A stretch of 64,000 nt of DNA, taken from assembly GCA_019358985.1 (NCBI GenBank), contig JAHHIJ010000011.1, positions 109,935-173,934 on the forward strand. The letters are read 5' to 3'. Shown here in pieces: positions 8,566-18,051 of this stretch; the stretch's first letter is position 1, and each line of letters starts with the position of its first letter. Position numbers and translations under genes: made by a program. Origin of the DNA: Tolypothrix brevis GSE-NOS-MK-07-07A (GTDB lineage Bacteria; Cyanobacteriota; Cyanobacteriia; Cyanobacteriales; Nostocaceae). The notes under the pieces were generated by a model. The model was not told where the DNA came from. It did no database searches and saw only the letters and a list, made by a program, of their open reading frames with translations.

Positions 8566-10173
8566 TCAAACTACCAATAAAGACAAGATGCTTTGAAATG
8601 TAGCACCTTTTATTCCTAAAGCGCTAGTAAGTTTGGCTATAGCAAAAGGTGTATCAGAAGCCACAGCTAAATCGGCTAGGTGTTCTAAAAGCTGTTTTAG
8701 CGAACTTAAAGAGCTTTTCAGTAACAATTGTCTAAAATCGTCTGCTAATTGCGATCTTTCTTCTATGAAATTTTGCAAAGCTACTCTTAAGTCAGATGGA
8801 AAATTCTCAACTGACTTCATAACTGTTTCTAACTTGTTTTGACATGCTTCTATCTCTTCATCTTGTTCATCTTGTTCATCTTGCTCATCTTCATACTCGT
8901 CGTTTGTTTCTAATTCCTCGTACTCATTTGCTTGGTCTAGGTGTAGTTGCTCTATTTTTTCGAGTTCCTCAAACTCCCTTTCATCTTCTTCTTGTTGATG
9001 TTTTGCTCGGACGGCGATAAATTTTGCATCTTCCGCTGCGGGGTCATACTTTGCTTTGTCTTTGATGTCAATTTTCCAGCCAGTCAGACGAGCAGCTAAA
9101 CGGACGTTTTGTCCTTCTTTACCAATAGCTAAACTCAGTTGATCTTCAGCTACTAAAACGTGAGTTTGACGACTTTCGGGGTCCATGAGACGTACTTCAT
9201 CGACTCGTGCGGGACTCAAGCCGTTAGCAATGTATGTTGCGGGGTCTGGAGACCAACGAATCACATCAATTTTTTCTCCGCGTAATTCATTGACTACCAC
9301 TTGAATTCGCGATCCTCGCGCTCCAATACAAGCACCAACCGGATCGACATCGCGATCAAGGGTATCAACAGCAATTTTAGTTCGCGGTCCGACATAACGT
9401 GAAGGAGGATTAGCTTCTCTGGCTACAGCAACAATTCGCACAACTTCATCTTCAATTTCCGGCACTTCGTTGGCAAACAAATATACTACTAAACCAGCAT
9501 CTGCTCTGGAAACTAGTAACTGCGGTCCGCGTTGCTGTCCTTGAGAAACCTTTTTCAAATATACCTTAAATGTAGCATTTGCTCGGTAATTATCGTTAGG
9601 CAATTGTTCGCGCTTGGGTAATTCAGCTTCTACCTCTGGTTGACCGAAGGCACTAATAACTGCCATAACCACTGACTGCCTTTCAAAGCGCAGTACTCTT
9701 GCTTGGAGTACAGTTCCTTCTAAGTCTTGAAATTCTTCTTGCACCATCTGTCGCTGCTGATCTCGCAGTTTTTGCGCTAAAACTTGCTTAGTTTGCATCG
9801 CTGCCATGCGACCAAATTCTTCTTTGTCAGGGGTAACATCTAGCACTACTGAGTCACCTAATTGCGCTTCAGGAGCTACTTCTTGAACTTCTTTTAGAGA
9901 AATCTGATGGTCGGTATTGCCAACTTCTTCAACAATATTTTTAGTGGAAAGAACACGAAATCCCTGTTCATCAACATCAAGTTCCACTTCAAAATTATTA
10001 AAGTAGTCTTCATCAAATTGTCTTCGCTCTAAATTTTGGGCACGACGATAACGTTCATAACCTTTTAGCAATGCTTCTCTGATAGCTGATTGAACTGCCA
10101 GACGCGGTAAATTTCGTTCGCGACTGATATTTTCGATTAAATCTTTTAATCCCGTTAATTTAACTGTAGACAT
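8566..10173 (-). CDS. nusA: Transcription termination/antitermination factor NusA, with C-terminal extension
   Basis: I chose the ATG at 10173 because AAAGGAGA lies seven bases upstream and the product then begins MSTVKLTGLKDLIENISRER, as in other cyanobacterial NusA proteins; the longer frame adds 13 unlikely residues. The 535-residue protein has the NusA N-terminal domain (1-125), S1 domain (about 130-200), and two KH domains with GACIGARGSRI and AIGKEGQNVRLAARLTGW. After about residue 390 an acidic, repetitive linker (tandem DEQ units, from a repeated GATGAACAA) leads to roughly 95 residues of hydrophobic, helical sequence that I do not recognise. The core binds RNA polymerase and nascent RNA. 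Confidence 0.95.
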   Translation of the reverse strand: MSTVKLTGLKDLIENISRERNLPRLAVQSAIREALLKGYERYRRAQNLERRQFDEDYFNNFEVELDVDEQGFRVLSTKNIVEEVGNTDHQISLKEVQEVAPEAQLGDSVVLDVTPDKEEFGRMAAMQTKQVLAQKLRDQQRQMVQEEFQDLEGTVLQARVLRFERQSVVMAVISAFGQPEVEAELPKREQLPNDNYRANATFKVYLKKVSQGQQRGPQLLVSRADAGLVVYLFANEVPEIEDEVVRIVAVAREANPPSRYVGPRTKIAVDTLDRDVDPVGACIGARGSRIQVVVNELRGEKIDVIRWSPDPATYIANGLSPARVDEVRLMDPESRQTHVLVAEDQLSLAIGKEGQNVRLAARLTGWKIDIKDKAKYDPAAEDAKFIAVRAKHQQEEDEREFEELEKIEQLHLDQANEYEELETNDEYEDEQDEQDEQDEEIEACQNKLETVMKSVENFPSDLRVALQNFIEERSQLADDFRQLLLKSSLSSLKQLLEHLADLAVASDTPFAIAKLTSALGIKGATFQSILSLLVV

Positions 10174-10206
10174 AGATTTATCTCCTTTAATTATTATGCA
10201 GACACC

Positions 10207-10327
10207 CAGCAAAAGTTAGGAGTTGTAGTTGTAGAGACGCGAAATTTCCCGTCTCTACAGTAAAGTTAGGAGTTTTAAAATAACTCTTAACTCTTAACTC
10301 CTAACTCCTACTCCGTTCTCCTAACTC
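10207..10327. repeat. STRR-like heptamers and a GTAGAGACG palindrome between rimP and nusA
   Basis: The spacer holds a GTAGAGACGCG/CG-TCTCTAC palindrome at 10231-10260. It is followed at about 10264-10327 by heptamers of the AACTCCT / AACTCTT type, the reverse of the TTAGGAG units at 4245. These are non-coding interspersed repeats common in filamentous cyanobacteria. Confidence 0.65.
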
Positions 10328-10789
10328 TTATTTGCTTTCATTCAACTGCACCCTACTTATAAGAGTGCGAGGAATTTCGATTACACGACCTTTTTGGTTT
10401 AAGTAAACTGATATTTCATCCCGACGAATCAACTGACCAATCCACTCTTGCTGTCCGTCGTAGGGTTGGGAAGTAAAGACAATTACAGGAAATCCTTTGA
10501 AGGACAGGTATTCCTTGTCGGTTGTCAGTTGCCGCGAAATACCAGGACTTGACACCTCTAAAACGTAAGCATCTGGAATGATATCCGATCCATCTAAGGA
10601 GGCTTCTAAAGCACGGCTCATCCGCTCACAATCATTCAATCCAGTCTCCTCTTGGGGATTGCGGATATCTACCCGCAACACTGGTGGACGTTGGTTAGTA
10701 TGAAAAACTACCCCAACGACTTCCAATCCCAGCTCTTCTGCTACTGGTGTCGCCAAATCAATAATTTGTGGGATTAAGGGATGAGTCAT
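10328..10789 (-). CDS. rimP: Ribosome maturation factor RimP
   Basis: The start at 10789 gives 153 residues beginning MTHPLIPQIIDLATPVAEELGLEV, the standard RimP N-terminus; the longer open frame includes non-conserved residues upstream. RimP is needed for 30S subunit maturation. The N-terminal domain contains VLRVDIRN and LNDCERMSRALEASLD; the block LEVSSPGISRQL is diagnostic, and the C-terminal SH3-like domain follows (YDGQQEWIGQLIRRDEISVYL). It is the first gene of the rimP-nusA-ylxR-infB cluster. Confidence 0.93.
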   Translation of the reverse strand: MTHPLIPQIIDLATPVAEELGLEVVGVVFHTNQRPPVLRVDIRNPQEETGLNDCERMSRALEASLDGSDIIPDAYVLEVSSPGISRQLTTDKEYLSFKGFPVIVFTSQPYDGQQEWIGQLIRRDEISVYLNQKGRVIEIPRTLISRVQLNESK

Positions 10790-10935
10790 GCAATAATTCA
10801 ATAAAAAAAGTGGGCATTGACCCACTTCCTGCGATAAGGATATCTTCCAAGAAGTATTGTGCCGAACCAAAGATGGTTCGACCTAAATTGAGTTTAGCGC
10901 ATTTCTTTTGAGGGGAGAAGTGAGAAATTAATAAT

Positions 10936-10976
10936 GGGGCATTGGGCATTGGGCAATGGGCATTGGGCAATGCCCG
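10936..10976. repeat. Short tandem heptamer repeat (GGGCATT)
   Basis: About five tandem heptamers of GGGCATT/GGGCAAT lie immediately beyond the stop codon of the minus-strand gene at 10977. This is an STRR locus of the type found in filamentous cyanobacteria. Confidence 0.8.
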
Positions 10977-12431
10977 TCAACTTGGCTTATTCTTAGTTTG
11001 TACTAGAGCAGAGCTTTGACTGACTACTGTGGTTACAGATGCTTGCGATCGCATTTGTCGAGTTTGTTGGATAATTTGCTCTATATCCTCGTGGGACAAG
11101 CGTTGGACGTAGTTGATTTTGACTTCTTCCAAAAAGTCAAAGAGTAAGCTTTGAATTTCTGAAAGTACTTGTTTTTTCTGCATTTCGGCTCCCAAGGCTT
11201 CGGTAAAGCGTTCCAGTAATTGACTCGAAAGTTTTGCGACTACTGGATCTTCAACAACGTTAGCTAAAACTTTGTAAAGGTTTGTGGTGATTTGAGTTGA
11301 TAATTCTTCACTCAGTTGAGCCTGCATCTGTCCCACTCCGGGGAGGTTGTGCAGGTTGCGATAGATGGGGGATTGATTCAAAGCGCCATCTATAGTGTGA
11401 TGTAAGATGGCAACTATTTCTGGTTGAATTTTGGGTAGCACTTGAAAAACGATCGCTTTGATCAATATACCTGCGATCGCTTCCACTTCATTAATATTAT
11501 TAATATCGACATACTCAGAGCCATTCTCTTTTTGCAATAGCCAGCGCGTCAAGTCTCCCTGCTTTATCGATCCTTGAATCTGGTTAATTAGCCTGACTAT
11601 AACAATTTCTGTGAGTTCGTCGGCAAAATTGGCGACAACTCCTTGATTAATTTGCTTTCTTACTGGATGCAAATTTAATAAATGCGCTTTATCGAGGCGA
11701 ACTAATACAGGTATTATTCGCAACCATCGCAAAAATGGAATCAGCAAGAATAAATCGTACCAGCGCCACAAAACTGCTTCTACCCAGCTAAAACCAGGAT
11801 TACGCCGTCTGATATAAAAAGTCCGCGTCAGTAATTCTAAAGCAAAGTAAATTACAAACGGTAAATCTATTAACCAGAAATCATCAGTAAATTCACCGTT
11901 TTCGTCGATTCTGCGGTAGTAGTTTATAGCGATTAAAGGTTGAATTTTCTGGTTGAAAAAAGCAATTTCTTGATTCCACCCTTTTTCAGTTAAATAAGCT
12001 TGACTCCAAAAAGTGCCAAAGGCTAGTTTCGCAGATTCTACAGATGTGCGATCGCGCATTCTCTTTTTGATTTTTTCCAGCGTTCCACTCTTATTTACTG
12101 CCCCAAAAGGATTATCGTCTATCATTTCAGTGCTAAAACGGCGCAATTCTTCCAATCGGGTTGCACTTTCTTTTGACTTTAACCCTGTTTGGCTTACCTG
12201 TTCTTCTAATAACTTAACATTTGCTAGATAGTTTTCTGTTTCTCGATGCGGTTCAATACCTTTTACTTTGTCATAAACCTTGGTAATCTGGGGAACTTTT
12301 CGCAAGTACGAATCCCGCCAAGGAATATAACTTAAATCAAACAAACAAATGCATAAATTTACTGTAGCAATAATTGCCATTAAGCGCTCAAACCATAGGT
12401 TTCGCCGCTTGTCCGAGTTTATTTGAGCCAT
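10977..12431 (-). CDS. Conserved membrane protein with voltage-sensor-like helices
   Basis: A 484-residue protein I cannot place in a named family. A hydrophobic helix is seen at residues 14-34. A charged, coiled-coil-like region follows (about 45-165), then helices at about 184-203 (FVIYFALELLTRTF) and 220-245 (WYDLFLLIPFLRWLRIIPVL). The acidic residue in the second helix, the WYD at the start of the third and the spaced arginines (RWLRIIPVLVRL) resemble S2-S4 of voltage-sensing domains, but no pore helix or selectivity filter follows. Residues about 255-484 are soluble and helical, with several amphipathic stretches. The gene is downstream of nothing on its strand and ends at an STRR. An ion-related role is only an inference. 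Confidence 0.6.
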   Translation of the reverse strand: MAQINSDKRRNLWFERLMAIIATVNLCICLFDLSYIPWRDSYLRKVPQITKVYDKVKGIEPHRETENYLANVKLLEEQVSQTGLKSKESATRLEELRRFSTEMIDDNPFGAVNKSGTLEKIKKRMRDRTSVESAKLAFGTFWSQAYLTEKGWNQEIAFFNQKIQPLIAINYYRRIDENGEFTDDFWLIDLPFVIYFALELLTRTFYIRRRNPGFSWVEAVLWRWYDLFLLIPFLRWLRIIPVLVRLDKAHLLNLHPVRKQINQGVVANFADELTEIVIVRLINQIQGSIKQGDLTRWLLQKENGSEYVDINNINEVEAIAGILIKAIVFQVLPKIQPEIVAILHHTIDGALNQSPIYRNLHNLPGVGQMQAQLSEELSTQITTNLYKVLANVVEDPVVAKLSSQLLERFTEALGAEMQKKQVLSEIQSLLFDFLEEVKINYVQRLSHEDIEQIIQQTRQMRSQASVTTVVSQSSALVQTKNKPS

Positions 12432-12688
12432 TTGCTGATAAGTGGATTTTAGAAATGTTCCTTATGACATCTCTAATTTATGCTGTTTTCAGCACATATC
12501 AACTTAAAAATTAAAGTCAGTCTACAGAAGGATGACAAAATTCTCTTTATAGTATCCACTTAATTTTATCCAGGTATAACTTAATTTAATCAAAAATAAT
12601 TAATATTAAAGAATAATGAGGTTAAATAAACTTAAGATCAGCTATCAGCCCGACTACATAGCTGATTTAACCAAAAGGAGTTTTAACC

Positions 12689-13366
12689 ATGTGGTGTGGG
12701 TTTGGAAAATCAAGCATTTCCATTGCTGTTGTCTGCCTGATAACAGCTAGCGTCGTAATTTCAGATACAGCTACTGCTGCTCGCCAACGTAATTATAGTC
12801 CACAACAATTCCGTGCAGTATTGCGCGGATTAGGCTATAGCGTTGACTTAACAAATACGCCCTTGACGGATGCGAAAACTAAAAAAGCAATCCGTGAATT
12901 TCAAACAGGGTACAAATTAACACCTGCTGATGGGGTAGCCGGACCGAAAACTCAAGATTTTGCCGCGAGCATAATTCAAATTTTACAGGCAAACTTGAAT
13001 GCGGTATTGAAGTCTAAGACTCCTCTACCCCGTGATCAGTTTTATGGTAAGCGGACGGAAGCGGCAGTTAAGGAAGCTCAGAAAAAACTTCAGTTACAAG
13101 AAACTGGAATTGCCGATTTAGCTTTTCGTCAGAGATTGAACGAAGAGGCAAAAACAAGCGCAGGTCAGCCGAGTACTGAGCCAACTCCTGTGCCGACACC
13201 TTCACCAACTCCGACAACAAGACCAACTATAAAACCAAGAACAAGAACTACACCAACGCCAACACCTACGGTGACGCCGACATCTTCACCTGAGGCAACA
13301 CCGACACCTTCGCCTGAGGCAACACCGACACCTACAGTGACACCGACAGCTTCACCAACACCTTAG
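12689..13366 (+). CDS. Secreted peptidoglycan-binding-like protein with Thr-Pro tail
   Basis: The ATG has AAGGAG nine bases upstream. The 225-residue product has a signal peptide (hydrophobic about residues 10-26, likely cut after TATAA). Two peptidoglycan-binding-like repeats follow: FRAVLRGLGYSVDLTNTPLTDAKTK with REFQTGYKL (about 37-75), and a second around NLNAVLKSKTPLPRDQFYGKRTEAAVKEAQ (about 95-135). Residues about 155-225 are a low-complexity TPTPSPT tail, which probably acts as a flexible wall-spanning spacer. It probably sits in the periplasm or envelope. No operon partner. Confidence 0.8.
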   Translation: MWCGFGKSSISIAVVCLITASVVISDTATAARQRNYSPQQFRAVLRGLGYSVDLTNTPLTDAKTKKAIREFQTGYKLTPADGVAGPKTQDFAASIIQILQANLNAVLKSKTPLPRDQFYGKRTEAAVKEAQKKLQLQETGIADLAFRQRLNEEAKTSAGQPSTEPTPVPTPSPTPTTRPTIKPRTRTTPTPTPTVTPTSSPEATPTPSPEATPTPTVTPTASPTP

Positions 13367-13439
13367 GTACAATTGACATTCTCCCACCTACGGAGATGAC
13401 GCGGACTATAGCGCTTCTCGGTTGTGTGCAATACGTGGT

Positions 13440-13468
13440 GTAGAGACGTAGCAGTGCTACGTCTCTAC
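13440..13468. repeat. GTAGAGACG palindrome
   Basis: A 29-base near-perfect palindrome with arms GTAGAGACGTAGC and GCTACGTCTCTAC. Further copies or half copies occur at 10231, 23747, 23825, 25135, 26693, 37281, 41400, 41517, 41618 and 61867, all between genes. About 70 bases upstream, at 13373, the motif TTGACATTCTCCC resembles the start of the IS200/IS605 ends described at 62208. Confidence 0.85.
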
Positions 13469-13545
13469 ATTTATTTTTTGAACATGTATGTGATTCAAAT
13501 GAGAACCGCTATATTACGGGCAGCCCCATTTCTGTAGCTTCTTCA

Positions 13546-15339
13546 TTATTTTCGTCGCCAAATCTTGATGGTTTGATCATCACTACAGCTAACTAGGGTT
13601 CGCCCATCGGGACTGAAGGCAACGGTTCTGGCATAGTTGAAATGACCAGTGAGAGTGCAGATTTCTCTACCTGTGCTTGCGTGCCAAATTTTGATAGTTT
13701 TATCCCAACTAGCACTAGCTAGAAGTTGCCCATCTCGACTAAAGGCGACTGACCAAACTGAGTCGGAATGCCCAGTGAGAGTGCAAAGTTCTCGATGTGT
13801 ACTTACTTGCCATAATTTAATGCTGTTGTCAGCACTACCACTAGCAAGTATCTGTCCATTTGGACTAAAGGCGACAGAGTTAACGTAGAAAAAATGACTT
13901 GTAAGAGTGCAAATTTCTCTACCTGTGTTTACTTGCCAAAGTTTGATATTATAATCAGCACTGCCACTTGCGAGAATTTCTCCATCTTGGCTAAAGGCGA
14001 CTGACCCAACTAAGTCGGAATGACCTGTGAGAGTAGAGACTTGTCTGCCTGTCTTTATTTGCCATAATTTAATGCTGTTGTCCGCACTACCACTAGCAAG
14101 TATCTGTCCATCTGGACTAAAGGCGACAGAATTAACCCAGTTAGAATGACCTGTGAGAGTAGAGATTTGTTTGCCTGTATTTACTTCCCATAATTTAATA
14201 GTGTCATCCCAACTGCCGCTAGCAAGAAGCTGTCCGTCTGGGCTAAAGGCGAGGGAATCAACCATGCTGGAATGACCAGAAAACCAACGATTGAAATCAC
14301 GTAATAATTTACCGGTTGTTAGTTGCCATAGTTTGATATTATTGTCATTACTGCCACTGGCAATTAGTTGCCCATCAGGACTAATAGCGATCGCCTGAAC
14401 CATGCTAGTATGACCTTTGAGAGTGTGTACGCATTGCCACTCTAGTGGAGCTACTACAGCAGGTTTGGGGATTTGTGGATTATATCTCTTAACTATTAAT
14501 GGTACATCTGACCCAATATCACCAGCCAATAAATTCAACCACTCCTGCACGGATTGGGGGCGATAATTTGCCTGCAAATCCATACCCTGCATAATTGCCT
14601 GATTTACTCTCTCACTAATATTGGGATTGAAGTGTAGCGGTGGTTGCAAGAGAATATTCTTGCGTCTGTCTTCTGCACTGGTAGGCACAACTCCGGTTAA
14701 TAAGTTATATAAAGTGGCGGCGAGGGCGTAGATATCAATAAATTCTCCCCGTGGTGCAACTAAATCATACTGTTCTGGAGGGGCAAAACCAGGAGTGCGA
14801 TAAACTGTATGTTTTTGAATAACATTAGGGATAAAATCTCTGGCAATACCAAAGTCAATTAACACTGCTTCTGATTTGCCAGAACGAAGCATAATGTTAC
14901 GCGGCTTGAGGTCACGATGCAGCAAGCCTTTATTGTGAATTACTGTTAACGCATCACCAATTTGTCGAATATATAATAAGGCTTCTGCTTCTGATAACAA
15001 CCTCATCCTTAGCAAACGCTTACCTAATTCTTCTCCTTCGATATACTCCATTACCATGCAAGGAAATTTGCCCTCATCGAAGATAGTTTCTACCTCCACT
15101 ACATGGGGATGGCGACACACAGCTAGACGAACAGCTTCATCGCGAAAGTCTTGCCGTAATTTGTCCCGGTGGTGTTTCCAAGCCGGGTGATTAATAATTT
15201 CTTCTTTGAGGGTTTTAATTACTCGTAGTTCATTGCGTTGGGTTCTGGCAAGATAGGTAATGCCAATTCCACCTTCGCCTAGTTTGCTTTCGATAATGTA
15301 GCGCCCTCCAAATAAAGGCTGCCCCGGTTTCCACGCCAT
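13546..15339 (-). CDS. Serine/threonine protein kinase with seven WD40 repeats
   Basis: I chose the ATG at 15339 (MAWKPGQPLFGGRY), three codons inside the longest frame, because it matches related kinases. Residues about 10-275 form a complete Hanks-type kinase: GEGGIG glycine loop, VIK lysine, HRDLKPRN catalytic loop, DFG, and APPEQY in the activation segment. Residues about 305-597 carry seven WD40 units, each with GHS..V.SVAFSPDG and IKLW or IKIW, enough for one propeller. No membrane helix is visible between them. It probably phosphorylates proteins recruited by the propeller. The neighbours are a heme-type sensor, another kinase and a PhnD-like protein. Confidence 0.92.
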   Translation of the reverse strand: MAWKPGQPLFGGRYIIESKLGEGGIGITYLARTQRNELRVIKTLKEEIINHPAWKHHRDKLRQDFRDEAVRLAVCRHPHVVEVETIFDEGKFPCMVMEYIEGEELGKRLLRMRLLSEAEALLYIRQIGDALTVIHNKGLLHRDLKPRNIMLRSGKSEAVLIDFGIARDFIPNVIQKHTVYRTPGFAPPEQYDLVAPRGEFIDIYALAATLYNLLTGVVPTSAEDRRKNILLQPPLHFNPNISERVNQAIMQGMDLQANYRPQSVQEWLNLLAGDIGSDVPLIVKRYNPQIPKPAVVAPLEWQCVHTLKGHTSMVQAIAISPDGQLIASGSNDNNIKLWQLTTGKLLRDFNRWFSGHSSMVDSLAFSPDGQLLASGSWDDTIKLWEVNTGKQISTLTGHSNWVNSVAFSPDGQILASGSADNSIKLWQIKTGRQVSTLTGHSDLVGSVAFSQDGEILASGSADYNIKLWQVNTGREICTLTSHFFYVNSVAFSPNGQILASGSADNSIKLWQVSTHRELCTLTGHSDSVWSVAFSRDGQLLASASWDKTIKIWHASTGREICTLTGHFNYARTVAFSPDGRTLVSCSDDQTIKIWRRK

Positions 15340-15683
15340 TGTTAACAATTACCAAATGCTGCTATTTATTTTTGCAATACATCGTAGAGTAGAGGGGTAG
15401 ATAATTTTTCAGTTCTTTCATCCCATTTTACTTGCGGCTTAGAACACATCAATTATTCAATCTCTTTGAGGATAAGGATTTTATAGTCTAAAATCCACAC
15501 ATCCCAAATCTCAAATTATATTAACTTTTCTCCCTAGCTTACTTACCGATTTACCCTGGCATATTCCGGAATTGTGCATTTCGCTTTTGTAGGTACATAA
15601 GTTACTGCAAAAGGTAAGATGTAACGGACTGTAACTTTCAGTATCTCGATAAGAAAAATTTGAATTGCAAGTAATCCACAATC
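15340..15683. other. Divergent promoter region
   Basis: This AT-rich region separates the minus-strand WD40 kinase from the plus-strand heme sensor and must hold promoters for both. No recognisable operator or RNA gene was found. Confidence 0.4.
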
Positions 15684-16592
15684 ATGTTGAAAAATCTCAA
15701 TTTGAAACAACAATTTACAATCATGCTGATTGTAATTCTGGTATTAGGTATGAGTTCAAGTGGATTTGCTCTGTCTTCTGTGCTGAAGCAGAATGCAATA
15801 CATGATATTAATTCAACCGCTTTCATGCTTATGGAAACGATGAGTTCTATACGTGACTACACTAATACTCAAGTTAAGCCACTTTTGGACAATCAACTAG
15901 AAGCTGAGTTTTTGCCGCAAAGTGTACCTGCGTACTCTGCACGGGAGATTTTTGAGAATCTGCGAAAAAATCCGAAATACAGGGACTTTTTCTATAAAGA
16001 AGCCACGCTTAATCCCACTAATCTTCGAGATAAAGCTGATAATTTTGAAACTATAACTATAAATAATTTCAAAAACAAACCCGACGTCAAAGAATTAAGC
16101 GGATTCCGCTCAATGCCAGGTGGGGATATCTTCTATATGGCTCGTCCACTGAAAATTACTCAAGAAAGCTGCCTCCAGTGTCATACCTCAGCCGATATTG
16201 CACCTAAAAGTATGATTGAGCGTTATGGCACAGCTAATGGATTTGGGTGGAATATGAATGAAATTATTGGCTCTCAAATTATCTCAATACCAGCAAGTAA
16301 AGTAATTAACAAAGCTAATCAATCTTCTTTTGTCATTCTCTTAATTGTGTCAAGTGTTTTTATTGCTGTTATCTTTTTAGTCAATCTCTTTTTGAATCAA
16401 AAAGTTGTTCGTCCTCTCAAACGGATAACTCGCATAGCGGAAGAAGTCAGTACGGGGCATATGGATGTAGAATTTGAGCAATTATCTAATGATGAAATCG
16501 GTCAACTTGCCAGAGCATTCAGACGGATGCAGTTAAGTTTGGAAATGGCAATGAAAAGAATTAAACGTCGTTCGGAAAATACAATTAATTAA
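15684..16592 (+). CDS. DUF3365 c-type heme sensor with HAMP domain
   Basis: A 302-residue membrane protein. A membrane helix at about residues 10-32 is followed by an extracytoplasmic DUF3365 (Tll0287-like) domain (about 45-205) with one heme-attachment motif, CLQCH. A second helix (about 215-235) leads to a HAMP domain (about 238-290: VVRPLKRITRIAEEVSTGHMDVEFEQ). The protein ends just after HAMP, with no kinase, cyclase or methyl-acceptor output domain. It therefore probably signals to a separate partner; the Ser/Thr kinases on either side are candidates, which is an inference. Redox or ligand sensing by the heme is also inferred. Confidence 0.8.
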   Translation: MLKNLNLKQQFTIMLIVILVLGMSSSGFALSSVLKQNAIHDINSTAFMLMETMSSIRDYTNTQVKPLLDNQLEAEFLPQSVPAYSAREIFENLRKNPKYRDFFYKEATLNPTNLRDKADNFETITINNFKNKPDVKELSGFRSMPGGDIFYMARPLKITQESCLQCHTSADIAPKSMIERYGTANGFGWNMNEIIGSQIISIPASKVINKANQSSFVILLIVSSVFIAVIFLVNLFLNQKVVRPLKRITRIAEEVSTGHMDVEFEQLSNDEIGQLARAFRRMQLSLEMAMKRIKRRSENTIN

Positions 16593-16669
16593 TATATAGC
16601 AACCAGAAATAAAAGTGTTCAAATTCATACTTGAACTCTTTATACCAATTCTATATGAGCACATAATGC

Positions 16670-16765
16670 CCTGCGCCGAGCGCACGCTGCGCGAACAGGC
16701 TGGAAGCCTGGGGCTAAACGAACAAAGCCCACCTGCGTGGGCTAAACTAGGCGCATCTCCATACA
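16670..16765. repeat. REP-like element
   Basis: Adjacent hairpins contain CAGGCTGGAAGCCTG and AAGCCCACCTGCGTGGGCT, the same modules as at 50655-50745. It lies between convergent genes. Confidence 0.7.
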
Positions 16766-16815
16766 GAAATAGTATTAACATTCAGTGTTAACTATTTTTC
16801 CTTAATACTTGACTA

Positions 16816-18051
16816 TTAATAATCAGAAAAAAATGATTGTTGAAATTCAAATGCTGCTTGCAAATCAGGAATTTCTCTAGCTACCAATTTCACAAATTCA
16901 TCGGGCAGAATGTCAGGATTTTCAGCTAATGTCTCTTCTATAATCAAACTGGCAATCGGTCCAATGTGGTAAGCTAGCTGTTCCTGACAACGTGTAATAA
17001 ATCCATGTTTGAATGAGTTTACTGGTTGAGTTTGAGATTTTTTTGGAGTAATCAGCAAACTCTCAACATTTCCTGCTGATTGGTCGATGGTATCCGGACT
17101 TGTTAACTCAGAAGAGTAAATTTCAGTCACACACACCGCAGAAGGTTCATTATTTATTGCTCCTTGTAACTCTTCAGGTTCTAAACACTGCAAATCGGTG
17201 AGAACTTCCTTTGCTGTTTGGTATCGCTTTTTAGGCGTATCTGCTAACATCTTATCAAGTACTTCAGCAAAAGCATCGCTGACATCGGTGTAGAGATGCC
17301 ACTTCCATTCTAAAGAATACTGATCCATTAGTAAAGATGGATCTCGACCTGTTAGCAAGACCACAGCTGTTACTCCCAAAGCATAAAGGTCGCTACTAGG
17401 AGAACACAACCCCAAGCTAATTTGTTCGCGAGGAGCATATCCCACTTTTCCTACAAGAGACATTTTACCAACAAAGGTCGCCTGGTCTGAATTTATAGTA
17501 TTGTTCAGTTCCCCAGCGATTTGTTTTCCTACGCCGAAATCAATCAGCACTGGCAGATTTTTGTTGTCAGGTAACATAACGTTGTCAGGAGAAATATCTC
17601 GATGAATAATGTTATGTTCGTGAATATATTCCAAAATAAGCAAGAGGTTTTGTAACCAGTTTATAATCTCGTCTTGGTCAAAATTTCGTCCCTGTTTTTG
17701 AAGTTTTTGTAGGAGCTTTGAATATGTTTGACCATCAACATATTCTTGTACCAAAAACAGTCGTCCATCTCCTTCAAAACAAGCCAAGAATTTAGGAATT
17801 TGAGGGTGTTGTAGCTGATGAAGAATTTTGGCTTCTCTTTTGAATAAATCGCGACATTTTTCTAGTCCGCTCTCTCCTGTACCAATGGGTGCAAATTCTT
17901 TCAGTACACAAGGTTCGTTAAAGCGACGAGTATCAAAGGCTAAATAAGTTCGTCCTAACCCTCCTTGTCCAAGAAGTTTTTGGATGGTATAGCGATTATC
18001 AATTAGAGTTCCAGAACTTATTTCTGGTTTTGTTAAAGGAGACTGTGACAT
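16816..18051 (-). CDS. Serine/threonine protein kinase
   Basis: A 411-residue soluble Hanks-type kinase. Kinase motifs: GQGGLG glycine loop (about residue 28), VLKEF lysine, HRDISPDN catalytic loop, DFGVGKQ, and YAPREQ activation segment. Serine replaces the usual lysine of HRDLKPEN, a variation seen in some cyanobacterial kinases. Residues about 285-411 form a C-terminal region without a membrane helix, ending in a helical segment (LAENPDILPDEFVKLVAREI). The gene is convergent with the heme sensor and is followed upstream by the PhnD-like gene on the same strand. Confidence 0.9.
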   Translation of the reverse strand: MSQSPLTKPEISSGTLIDNRYTIQKLLGQGGLGRTYLAFDTRRFNEPCVLKEFAPIGTGESGLEKCRDLFKREAKILHQLQHPQIPKFLACFEGDGRLFLVQEYVDGQTYSKLLQKLQKQGRNFDQDEIINWLQNLLLILEYIHEHNIIHRDISPDNVMLPDNKNLPVLIDFGVGKQIAGELNNTINSDQATFVGKMSLVGKVGYAPREQISLGLCSPSSDLYALGVTAVVLLTGRDPSLLMDQYSLEWKWHLYTDVSDAFAEVLDKMLADTPKKRYQTAKEVLTDLQCLEPEELQGAINNEPSAVCVTEIYSSELTSPDTIDQSAGNVESLLITPKKSQTQPVNSFKHGFITRCQEQLAYHIGPIASLIIEETLAENPDILPDEFVKLVAREIPDLQAAFEFQQSFFSDY

